Source of the DNA: Psychrobacillus mangrovi
Lineage (GTDB): Bacteria; Bacillota; Bacilli; Bacillales_A; Planococcaceae
Reading direction: 5' to 3'
NCBI RefSeq assembly: GCF_037104765.1
Contig: NZ_JBAWSY010000002.1
Location: forward strand, 310,001-374,000
DNA length: 64,000 nt
This document shows positions 8,957 through 16,411 of this stretch, in pieces. The notes under the pieces were generated by a model. It searched no databases, was not told where the DNA came from, and saw only the letters and a list, made by a program, of their open reading frames with translations. A program made the position numbers and the translations under genes. Within the stretch, counting starts at the first letter, position 1; each line of letters begins with the position of its first letter.

Positions 8957-9078
8957 TACTTATTTATTCAAAATTGTGCGAAATAGTAGAAAATTTGTTT
9001 TTAGGCTTGCTGTTCTTTTAAATAAAATGTACATGAGGCAATACTTGTACAATATATGTTTCTATTTATGTAAACTTG

Positions 9079-9633
9079 CATGGAATTATTTACTATTAAT
9101 TGTTACTAAACGTCACTTCGAGACCAATTGCTTCCAACCCGCGACCATTTGATTCATTACCAAGACCAATTTAATCAATTCCGCAACCAATTTCCACACA
9201 ACAGAGACCATTTCTCATAATAAAGAGTTATGTTTATGTGGGATGAGTTTTATTCATTACCACCAAATTTCACATGGAATTATTTTCTATTAAAAGTTAC
9301 TATAAGGCACTTCGAGACCATTTGCATCCTACCCGCGACCATTTGATTCATTACCGAGACCAATTTACTCAATTCCGCAACCAATTTCCACACAACCGAG
9401 ACCATTTCTCATAATAAAGAGTTATGTTTATGAGATATGGGTTTTATTCATTACTAGCACCATATTACATTTGGAATTATTTTCTATTAAAAGTAACTAT
9501 ACGGGTGAAAGCGACCAATTCTACCATGTGAGCAACCAATTTCCCCGCGTAAGCAACCAATTTCCCCGCGTAAGCAACCAATCCCATTCCATCAGCAACC
9601 AACTTTCCCCCAACAGCAACCATTTCTCATAAT
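9079..9633. repeat. Tandem ~195 bp macro-repeat, each unit carrying a 21-bp phased array
   Basis: Three unit starts lie at 9079, 9273 and 9468 (spacing 194 and 195). Each unit has an AT-rich leader (GGAATTATTT..CTATTAA..GTTACTA) and five 21-base subunits. Units 1 and 2 use GAGACCAATTT/GCGACCATTTG words and end in TTTCTCATAATAAAGAGTTATG; unit 3 uses a different word, GCAACCAATTTCC, with the same period. There are no genes in 8848-9667 apart from the fadF promoter and the cblS terminator. Confidence 0.85.
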
Positions 9634-9660
9634 AAAAAGCTATCTCGATGTGAGATAGCC
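9633..9660 (-). terminator. Terminator of the cobalamin operon (after cblS)
   Basis: Minus-strand stem GCTATCTC-ACATC-GAGATAGC followed by TTTTTATT, 8 bp beyond the cblS stop. Its distal part shares the TCTCATAATAAA sequence that closes the neighbouring repeat units. Confidence 0.85.
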
Positions 9661-9667
9661 CTTCTGT

Positions 9668-10330
9668 TCATTGAATTTTTTCAAAATATTTTCCAAAATA
9701 CTTTTTCGCATCTTCTATCCGATCACTTCCAACTCCTAGTAATACAGAAGTAGCCGGGCCAGCCGATTTCGTTATGTTCCATCCAGTTAATTCCCCGTGC
9801 AAACCTAGTCGGATGCATTCTCCGACAATTCCATTAGAGCCTACTGGCCATACTTGTTTGACTAATCCATTTTCCATTGCGATCCATATCTTTTTCAAAT
9901 CTGCAATTTTATCTATATGGTCCAATACTTCTTCACCTACACATGGTTTCCCGTACACAAACCATCTCAATTCCGATTCATTTGCCCATCGATTTTCTCC
10001 GATCATTGTCACAGCCATCGCAGATTGCAAAGTTGCCATATTGGATTCAGTACTTCCTGTTACGACTGGGCAGGATTGTTCTATTTCTTTAAACACTTTT
10101 TCTATCCCAGCAACATATTTATCCCAGCTTTTATTGCCCGTAAAGTTGTGCACGACAATGGAAATTGTATGTGCCCCTGCTGCCCATTGCTCCAACAAGG
10201 CAACCCTTGCACAAAAATATGCAACTATTTCATCTTCTACATGAACTACATCGTCTACTTTTTCCCCGATGCCTGCTGAGTTATCGGTAGTCAGTACTAG
10301 CCCATTTGGCAATAAAACCGCATTACGCAT
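9668..10330 (-). CDS. cblS: Alpha-ribazole kinase CblS
   Basis: 220 residues. I recognise it by resemblance to the AIR-synthase/ThiL-like fold (N-terminal LVLTTDNSAGIGEK, C-terminal GPATSVLLGVGSDR) and by its partner: it overlaps cblT by eight bases. CblS phosphorylates alpha-ribazole to alpha-ribazole-5'-phosphate, replacing the missing CobT route to the lower-ligand nucleotide. It is the last gene of the riboswitch operon and is followed by a strong terminator. The assignment rests mainly on the cblT-cblS pair described in Listeria and Geobacillus. Confidence 0.8.
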   Translation of the reverse strand: MRNAVLLPNGLVLTTDNSAGIGEKVDDVVHVEDEIVAYFCARVALLEQWAAGAHTISIVVHNFTGNKSWDKYVAGIEKVFKEIEQSCPVVTGSTESNMATLQSAMAVTMIGENRWANESELRWFVYGKPCVGEEVLDHIDKIADLKKIWIAMENGLVKQVWPVGSNGIVGECIRLGLHGELTGWNITKSAGPATSVLLGVGSDRIEDAKKYFGKYFEKIQ

Positions 10331-10805
10331 GAGTTTTCACTCTCTCCATTACTCGCTCAACTACTGGAGAGACTATAATTGCAATTCCCGCATTTAATAT
10401 GGTTGCAATCGTAATTCCAGGCAAGGCTCCTACAAAAAATGCTGAAGAAATGATCCAGTAAAATGGAAGTGTTGCTAGCAAACTATTGGCAACGATGAAA
10501 AATAACCATTTCACCAAATGATGGCCGCCTTGATGTAGCTTCGTAAATACGAATAATATAATGAACATTTCTACAGCAATGATTATATGCAACGGTCCTA
10601 AAGGAAATCCAGCATACAACGCCGAAGATAAATGTCCAACTAATGATGCTGCTCCTGCATATACAGGAGGCAAAAAAGCGGCTGATACTAGTGCCGGAAC
10701 AGTATCTAGTGCGGCACTTCCAATCCCCACTGGAATTTTAACGAATGCACCTATTGCGGATAGTGCTGCAAACATTGCTGCAAGTGTAAGTAAACGAAGT
10801 TTCAT
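10323..10805 (-). CDS. cblT: Alpha-ribazole transporter CblT (ECF S component)
   Basis: 160 residues, about five hydrophobic segments, starting MKLRLLTLAAMFAALSAIGAF as in S components of energy-coupling-factor transporters. The ECF ATPases and T component are not here and would be shared from elsewhere. It imports alpha-ribazole for CblS. ATG 10805 follows GGAGG. The gene stop lies inside the cblS start region. Confidence 0.83.
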   Translation of the reverse strand: MKLRLLTLAAMFAALSAIGAFVKIPVGIGSAALDTVPALVSAAFLPPVYAGAASLVGHLSSALYAGFPLGPLHIIIAVEMFIILFVFTKLHQGGHHLVKWLFFIVANSLLATLPFYWIISSAFFVGALPGITIATILNAGIAIIVSPVVERVMERVKTHA

Positions 10806-10810
10806 CGTCC

Positions 10811-11407
10811 TTACGCCTCCTCTTTTTTCACGCTTCCTACATTTTTAAATACTTTTGCACTGCGTACATATTCTACATCTGACACGTTTTCTCTTGCATT
10901 CGCAACTCGAGCTGCTGCAAATAAATAATCAGATAAACGGTTCAAGTAGCGTTGTACAACTGCTGGAACATCTTCTTCCGATTTCATCAGTGTCACCATT
11001 TGTCGCTCAGCACGTCTCGTAATAGTACGCGCGATATGAAGAGTTGCTGCTGCCGGAGTTCCTCCTGGTAAAATGAAGCGCTCTAATACTGGCCCTTCCT
11101 CCACTAGTACATCAATTCGTTTTTCCATTGCTTCGATCGGTACATCCGTCATTTTATATACTCGACGGTTTGATACGTTTGCTAAGTCGCCACCACAATC
11201 GAATAATTCGTGTTGAATAGTCTCTAGGTCTTCTAAGATATCCGCAAAAATAGTAGAATCCAACTCTGTCACTGCTTTTCCGATAAACGAATTTACTTCA
11301 TCGATTGTCCCGTATGTTTCTACACGAATATCATCTTTATCTGTTCTTCCACCGATTAATCCTGTTTGCCCTTTGTCACCTGTTTTTGTGTAAATTTTCA
11401 ACTCCAT
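10811..11407 (-). CDS. PduO-type cob(I)alamin adenosyltransferase
   Basis: About 198 residues. The N-terminus KIYTKTGDKGQTGLIGGRT (ATP-binding) and the C-terminal RRAERQMV...YLNRLSDYLFAAAR helices are diagnostic for the PduO/YvqK family, which transfers adenosyl from ATP to cob(I)alamin or cobinamide. The start is ambiguous. Two adjacent ATGs (11410, overlapping the upstream TGA, and 11407) sit too close to AAAGGGAG. TTG at 11401 has ideal spacing and gives the usual MKIYTKTG start. It supplies adenosylated corrinoid for assembly and for IcmF. Confidence 0.92.
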   Translation of the reverse strand: MELKIYTKTGDKGQTGLIGGRTDKDDIRVETYGTIDEVNSFIGKAVTELDSTIFADILEDLETIQHELFDCGGDLANVSNRRVYKMTDVPIEAMEKRIDVLVEEGPVLERFILPGGTPAAATLHIARTITRRAERQMVTLMKSEEDVPAVVQRYLNRLSDYLFAAARVANARENVSDVEYVRSAKVFKNVGSVKKEEA

Positions 11408-11787
11408 CATCTCCCTTTTATTGTTTGTGAAATACCATACCAAATTCGTGTGACACGTTCTGCCCTTGTAAAGAGCTGTTGATAAAATCTTCCCACGTCA
11501 TCTCGCAGCTTACGCATGCTCGCACCCATCGGGACAATTCCACGCCCAATTTCTGTCGCAATGACTATTACCTCAAACTTTTTATCCCATTTTTCAAAAT
11601 GCTCAAGCAACATATTTAACTTATCTTCTAATACATTTTCCACCCCAAAAATAATTACAACTTCGGTTTTTGGGAATAAAGCCGGGAATTCCTCTGTAGC
11701 ATCCAACCACTGCGCTTCTCTTTCCAGTACTAACTGCTCTACATACGCTCGTTTTCCATTAAATGCTCCACCGAAAATGACGTGCAT
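11407..11787 (-). CDS. Short CobU-like protein
   Basis: 126 residues. It keeps a P-loop-like GGAFNGKR (residues 6-13), the CobU-like stretch EIGRGIVPMGASMRKLRDDVGRFYQ and a C-terminal RVTRIWYGI strand. It lacks the middle segment with the guanylylated histidine seen in the full-length CobU of this operon. It is therefore a shortened paralogue of adenosylcobinamide kinase/guanylyltransferase with an unknown remaining activity. It starts at ATG 11787 behind GGAGGGG and overlaps the phosphatase gene by 49 bases. Confidence 0.75.
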   Translation of the reverse strand: MHVIFGGAFNGKRAYVEQLVLEREAQWLDATEEFPALFPKTEVVIIFGVENVLEDKLNMLLEHFEKWDKKFEVIVIATEIGRGIVPMGASMRKLRDDVGRFYQQLFTRAERVTRIWYGISQTIKGR

Positions 11788-12338
11788 CGCTGCCCCTCCA
11801 GTACATCTTTCTTATCTACCCAACGTAATTCATAGTTACAACCATGCGGCACTTTCCATTCCCAAAAACTCTTTTCATCACTCGTAAACTTTGTTAATAA
11901 AAATCGAATAGGACCACCATGTGTAATAATTACTGGATTCTCAAATTCATTTACTACATGATAAAAGCCTTCAAGCACACGCTCTTCCATCTTTTCAAGC
12001 GACTCTCCATTCGGAGGTGCCAATTGCCGAGGGCTGTTTAGCCATGCCTGATATAAACTATCCTCTTTTAATTTATTATATGTTTTTTCTTCCCAATCAC
12101 CAAAGGAGCATTCTCGGAGTTTTTCATTCACAATATAAGGAATTTCTTTAAATAGCTGTTTTGCTGTTTGTCTGCAGCGTAACAAATCACTACCGACTAC
12201 TTGTTTTATCTCTTGAGACAATATTTTCGTTTTCATTCCAGCTAAAATAGGTTCGTCCGACCAGCCGATATACTTTTTTTCTTGGTTACCTTGCGTTGGC
12301 AAGTGCCTTATGAGAGTAATAGTAAAAGCGTCAGCCAT
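11739..12338 (-). CDS. Alpha-ribazole phosphatase (histidine phosphatase family)
   Basis: 199 residues from ATG 12338 behind ACGGAGGTGG. The LIRHLPTQGN motif near the N-terminus carries the phospho-accepting histidine (RHG-type), with the second histidine in VIITHGGPIRFL. The family (CobC) removes phosphate from alpha-ribazole-5'-phosphate or adenosylcobalamin-5'-phosphate. It overlaps the cobS end by 31 bases and lies in the middle of the cobalamin assembly genes, which supports the role. Confidence 0.85.
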   Translation of the reverse strand: MADAFTITLIRHLPTQGNQEKKYIGWSDEPILAGMKTKILSQEIKQVVGSDLLRCRQTAKQLFKEIPYIVNEKLRECSFGDWEEKTYNKLKEDSLYQAWLNSPRQLAPPNGESLEKMEERVLEGFYHVVNEFENPVIITHGGPIRFLLTKFTSDEKSFWEWKVPHGCNYELRWVDKKDVLEGQRCTSFSVEHLMENERM

Positions 12339-13057
12339 AATACCACCTCCGTAATTTCTACACATGCCCCTAGAAGATCTCCTGTCACACCACCAAAATT
12401 TTTGAGTGCCCAATTGCGATAAAAGCAAATAAATACTAGCAATACAACTGCAAAAGTAACGGCAATTAACCAACTCGTCATCCATCCGATTAATAAAAGC
12501 CCAACAAAGATATTACATGCAGTTGCTAGAATAACAGCATTTGCATTCATCTTCTGCTTAAAAAAATAAGCAAGCCCACTTTCTTTCGCGCTACGCGTTA
12601 ACCCAAATAGCATTACAAGTGCTGCTCTTGAGAAAAGTGGGAGAAGCAAGACAAAAATCCAATGAAACGATTCGGCTGCCAATACTTCTGAAACTATAAT
12701 CACTTTTCCGACAATCAATAAGACAACTGCCATCACACCAAAAGCTCCAACCCGTGGATCATCTAGAATCTCAAAGCGCTTCATTCGATCTCTATAGGAA
12801 AAAAATGCATCCGATGTATCAATAAAACCATCCAAATGGAGGCCACCAGATAACAGAACTCCCATAAAAACAATGCTAAAGGCTGTCATCAATGGACCCC
12901 ACTGAAAGTAGAGTAATGCACAACTAATTGCTCCTATACTAGCTCCGATCCATGGGAATAAGCTATATATTCCAGAGATTTGCCGCTCTTCCATCGGTAA
13001 ATTTTTATGAACAGGAATAATTGTGAAAAACTGAAGTGCCAATAAAAGACTATTCAA
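12308..13057 (-). CDS. cobS: Adenosylcobinamide-GDP ribazoletransferase CobS
   Basis: 249 residues, integral membrane with about six or seven hydrophobic segments. The N-terminus LLLALQFFTIIPV and the GGLHLDGFIDTSDAFFS metal/phosphate motif near residue 70 are typical. It joins adenosylcobinamide-GDP with alpha-ribazole (phosphate) in the final assembly step at the membrane. The start is TTG 13057 behind GAGGTGGG and overlaps the cobQ-like stop (TTGA). Confidence 0.93.
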   Translation of the reverse strand: MNSLLLALQFFTIIPVHKNLPMEERQISGIYSLFPWIGASIGAISCALLYFQWGPLMTAFSIVFMGVLLSGGLHLDGFIDTSDAFFSYRDRMKRFEILDDPRVGAFGVMAVVLLIVGKVIIVSEVLAAESFHWIFVLLLPLFSRAALVMLFGLTRSAKESGLAYFFKQKMNANAVILATACNIFVGLLLIGWMTSWLIAVTFAVVLLVFICFYRNWALKNFGGVTGDLLGACVEITEVVLWLTLLLLLS

Positions 13058-13875
13058 TTGCCCACCTCAAATATATCCACTATTTTTTCCCATTTTACAT
13101 ACTTCTTAAAATGGTCTGTCCATGCATCTATTTGGTCATCTGAAGCAGCAGCCGAGCTCTTTGCTATGCCATCTTCTTCCTCTAATTCATTTGGAAAGTA
13201 TGGAATAACACCTATAACCTTCACTCCTGTATACCCTTCAATAAAATCAATACCATCTTGGAATAATGCAATATCTCCCTGAAACTTGTTAATTATGATT
13301 CCTTTCACTCTTGCTCTTTGGGTTTCCGGAAGCAGCGCAAGTGTGCCAACCATAGAGGCAAACACCCCACCGTATTCAATATTGGCAACTAATAAAACAG
13401 GCACATCTGCCATATCGGCAACGCGCATATTCACTAATTCGCGTTCTCTTAAATTCATTTCGACAGGACTTCCTGCACCCTCTAAAACAAGGTACTCATA
13501 GGAATCTGATAGCATCTTTAAACTGGTTTGAATGAGTTTTTGTCCTTCTTCAAAAAACTGTTCACGATAGTGTATTGCATTCATTTTGTTTACTTTTTGC
13601 CCTAATAGAATGATGTCCGTTTCCATATTTCCATTAGGCTTTAGTAATATTGGGTTCATCTCAGGCAAATAAGAAGTTTTAGCTGCTCTTGCTTGTAAAG
13701 CTTGCGAAACACTTATTTCAAGACCATCTTTCGTGTATATACTTAAACTAGACATGTTTTGAGATTTAAAAGGTGCTACTCGTTTCCCTTCGTTCGCAAG
13801 TAAGCGGCAAATTGCCGTACACACTAAGCTTTTTCCTACACTTGAAGCAGTTCCTTGCACCATTAAACCTTTCAC
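13054..13875 (-). CDS. CobQ/CbiP-like protein lacking the glutaminase domain
   Basis: 273 residues, with GTG start at 13875 behind GAGG. The N-terminal P-loop GTASSVGKS (residues 8-16) and the segments FKSQNMS, LLKPNG and VLEGAGSP are those of cobyric acid synthase, but family members are normally near 490-510 residues. The whole C-terminal class I glutamine amidotransferase domain is absent. The stop is clean and overlaps cobS, so this is not a frameshift. Without a glutaminase it could not take ammonia from glutamine by itself. Its role in a cobinamide-salvage operon is unclear; it may use free ammonia, a separate glutaminase, or do another step. Confidence 0.8.
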   Translation of the reverse strand: MKGLMVQGTASSVGKSLVCTAICRLLANEGKRVAPFKSQNMSSLSIYTKDGLEISVSQALQARAAKTSYLPEMNPILLKPNGNMETDIILLGQKVNKMNAIHYREQFFEEGQKLIQTSLKMLSDSYEYLVLEGAGSPVEMNLRERELVNMRVADMADVPVLLVANIEYGGVFASMVGTLALLPETQRARVKGIIINKFQGDIALFQDGIDFIEGYTGVKVIGVIPYFPNELEEEDGIAKSSAAASDDQIDAWTDHFKKYVKWEKIVDIFEVGN

Positions 13876-13884
13876 TTATATTCC

Positions 13885-14415
13885 TCATTTCCATTGATGA
13901 CTTAATCCATATTCCATCTCAAAGGCATAATCCGCTTTCGCCACAAGCCGTTGATGAATTCGGCCGATCCACTTTTGATAGAGGACGACACTTTCATGTT
14001 GGGATAAAGGCTCATCCAGCACTTCATTCGAAACGATAATCACTACTTTTGCTTTTTCTACTAATTGATCGATTGCATCGTAGAGACGTTCTTCAATTGT
14101 CTCCATTTCTCCTTCATACAGCTCGTTGGCAAGCCAGGTGGTGACACAATCCCAAAGGATTCCGTCTCCATCTTGGATATGGGGGAGTATATTCTCGAAG
14201 TGTCGAGGCTGTTCTATGGTAACCCACTCGACCTGATAACTCTCACGGTCCTGCTGATGCCGTTCAATCCGTTTCTTCATTTCTACGTCAACTGCAACTC
14301 CCGACGCGACGTACACGTTTCGTTTTGCCTGCTCATTCATCAAATATTTCTCAGCGAAGCTGCTTTTTCCGCTGCGGACTCCACCCGTTATGAAGACCAG
14401 TTTTCCTCGAACCAT
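13885..14415 (-). CDS. cobU: Adenosylcobinamide kinase / guanylyltransferase CobU
   Basis: 176 residues from ATG 14415, eight bases behind AAGGAG. P-loop GGVRSGKSS at residues 11-19; RHQQDRE places the GMP-accepting histidine near residue 53; VSNEVLDEPL corresponds to the EVG region. It phosphorylates adenosylcobinamide and adds GMP to give adenosylcobinamide-GDP, the CobS substrate. The frame stays open upstream to 14478 but overlaps cobD and has no better ribosome site. Overlap with cobD is 28 bases. Confidence 0.9.
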   Translation of the reverse strand: MVRGKLVFITGGVRSGKSSFAEKYLMNEQAKRNVYVASGVAVDVEMKKRIERHQQDRESYQVEWVTIEQPRHFENILPHIQDGDGILWDCVTTWLANELYEGEMETIEERLYDAIDQLVEKAKVVIIVSNEVLDEPLSQHESVVLYQKWIGRIHQRLVAKADYAFEMEYGLSHQWK

Positions 14416-15464
14416 GCGGTCATCTCCTTCTGCAATCGCTCCATATGTAACTCCTCTTTCATTCCGACGCGAAACCATTTACCGTCTAGTCCTTTAAAAT
14501 TCTCGGTATGCCGAAGAACACAACCCTTTGCTAATAAATACGTAAAAAACTCCTTCGAACGGTCAGGATTAGGAAGTTGAAAGCAAACAAAATTCGTTCT
14601 AGATGGAAGCACTTCGCAATGCCAATTTTCGAGAAATACAGTAAATCTCTCTCGCATGACTCCCGCAAAAGCAATTGCCTGCAGTCGATATTCCTCTTCC
14701 TTCAAGCAAGCTGCACCAATCGTTGTCGCTATGGCATTACTATTCCAATGCGGCATGGTTGCACGAGTTTCGTTAATAATCTGTTCAATAGCTATTGCAT
14801 AGCCAAGTCGTAATCCTGGGATTGCATACATTTTTGTCATCGAACGAACAACAATCACGTTCGGAAAGCCTTTTAAGAGCGGGATAAATGATTCTCTTTC
14901 ATCAATAAAATCAAGAAAAGCTTCATCTAAAATGACTTCACATTTATACCTTTTCGCATACTCTGCTATTTGTATAATTTCTTCTAATGAAATTAAGTAC
15001 CCAGTAGGGTTATTCGGTCTACAAATATAAATAACCTCTGCAAACTCTATTTCATCCAATACTTCTTCCATAGGTAATGCTTGTAACGCGATAATTTCTT
15101 TTATGTACACATGATAAGGAGTAAGTGTCGAAGTGTATTCCGAAAATGTAGGGTGAATCAAAACTGCACGTTTGTTTTCATACCGTTTTGCAAGACTAGC
15201 GAAAATTTCTGCTGCCCCATTCCCTACTATTATCTGATCAACCGTAACTTTATGATAGGCAGCCGCAGCTGATAAAAATGGCTCTCCGTATGGATCAGGA
15301 TATTTAGTGATTAAACTTGCATATGATTCCCAATGCTCTTTAACAAAAGGTGGTGGTCCTAGAGGATTCACATTTTCACTATAATCTATCACCGCTTCAG
15401 GCATCTTTATTCCAAGACGTTCATAGAGATGATTAGCATTTGCTCCATGATTAGGTAATGACAA
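14388..15464 (-). CDS. cobD: Threonine-phosphate decarboxylase CobD
   Basis: 358 residues from TTG 15464, six bases behind GGAGGAG; TTG 15479 is possible but lacks a good ribosome site. PLP fold type I aminotransferase-like: SENVNPLGPP near the N-terminus, NPTGYL, DEAFLDF and the Schiff-base lysine in RSMTKMYAIPGLRLGYA. It makes (R)-1-amino-2-propanol phosphate, the linker that CbiB attaches to adenosylcobyric acid. It overlaps cbiB by 14 bases. Confidence 0.92.
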   Translation of the reverse strand: MSLPNHGANANHLYERLGIKMPEAVIDYSENVNPLGPPPFVKEHWESYASLITKYPDPYGEPFLSAAAAYHKVTVDQIIVGNGAAEIFASLAKRYENKRAVLIHPTFSEYTSTLTPYHVYIKEIIALQALPMEEVLDEIEFAEVIYICRPNNPTGYLISLEEIIQIAEYAKRYKCEVILDEAFLDFIDERESFIPLLKGFPNVIVVRSMTKMYAIPGLRLGYAIAIEQIINETRATMPHWNSNAIATTIGAACLKEEEYRLQAIAFAGVMRERFTVFLENWHCEVLPSRTNFVCFQLPNPDRSKEFFTYLLAKGCVLRHTENFKGLDGKWFRVGMKEELHMERLQKEMTAWFEENWSS

Positions 15465-16410
15465 ATAAAACTCCTCCAATCACCATCAACCAAAGCCAAA
15501 ATAGAAATACAGCTGTATTCAAATGGGAGATGGAACTTAATATATGGCTTGGGTTTAGTGGAAACTCACTAATCCCCATTCGTGCACGGTTAGAAATGAT
15601 TCCTTTATATGTATTTATTCCACCTAGTTGAATTCCAAGTTGGTAGGCAGTCGCAGCTTCTAAATAGCCACTATTTGGACTTGGATGTTTTTTTGCATCC
15701 AGCCACCACCCTTTCATTCGTTCTTTAAAAGGTAGTGTGCTTTCTTTCTTCCCCCAAAGCATGATAATATAGCCAGTCATGCGGCTTGGTATGTAGTTAG
15801 CGATGTCATCTAGCTTTGCAGATGCATAACCGAACTCCTCGTACTTTTCATTTTTGTACCCAACCATCGAATCCAGTGTATTAATTGCCTTATATACCCA
15901 AAGTCCAGGAGCACCTGCAAATAAAAATGCATAAAAGAGAGGAGCGGTGATTCCATCGCTTATGTTTTCAGAAACTGTTTCTACGACACCTCGCGTGATC
16001 TCTTTTTCATCTAATTTTCCCGTATCGCGTCCAACAATCCACGAAAGTTTTTGTCTTGCTTCTGGTAAATCATTATCCACTAAAGGTTTATAAACTTCCA
16101 TCGCAGCATCCTTCAAGCTTTTTTGCGCAAGCCCAGAAGCAATCAATATACTTTCCAATGCAATGCCAACAATCACATGAACAGAGTAAGCAGCGGTTAA
16201 AATCGCGACTGTAACGAAGAAAGTAATTCCTACTACAATGAAAACAAGTAAGAATCCTTTTGTTTTCCGTCCATTCCCTTTATTTAGCCAAGAGGTAAGC
16301 TTCGAAATAAGATTGCCAATCCATCTAACAGGGTGCGGCCAATTTGGCGGATCACCTATTATTTTATCTAGTACTAGGCCAATCGCTATGGCAATAATAT
16401 GCGGACCCAT
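15451..16410 (-). CDS. cbiB: Adenosylcobinamide-phosphate synthase CbiB
   Basis: 319 residues, integral membrane. The motif GDPPNWPHPVRWIG (residues about 20-33) and SENISDGITAPLFYAFLFGAP-like segment are characteristic. It condenses adenosylcobyric acid with aminopropanol phosphate. With the CbiZ domain encoded just upstream it closes the cobinamide-remodelling loop: CbiZ opens cobinamide to cobyric acid and CbiB rebuilds it. Confidence 0.93.
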   Translation of the reverse strand: MGPHIIAIAIGLVLDKIIGDPPNWPHPVRWIGNLISKLTSWLNKGNGRKTKGFLLVFIVVGITFFVTVAILTAAYSVHVIVGIALESILIASGLAQKSLKDAAMEVYKPLVDNDLPEARQKLSWIVGRDTGKLDEKEITRGVVETVSENISDGITAPLFYAFLFAGAPGLWVYKAINTLDSMVGYKNEKYEEFGYASAKLDDIANYIPSRMTGYIIMLWGKKESTLPFKERMKGWWLDAKKHPSPNSGYLEAATAYQLGIQLGGINTYKGIISNRARMGISEFPLNPSHILSSISHLNTAVFLFWLWLMVIGGVLFVIT

Positions 16411-16411
16411 C

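Noticed and set aside
9079..9633. CRISPR-like array
   Set aside because: The conserved word is only about 11 bases and the variable part about 10; CRISPR repeats and spacers are each over 20 bases, and no cas genes are present.
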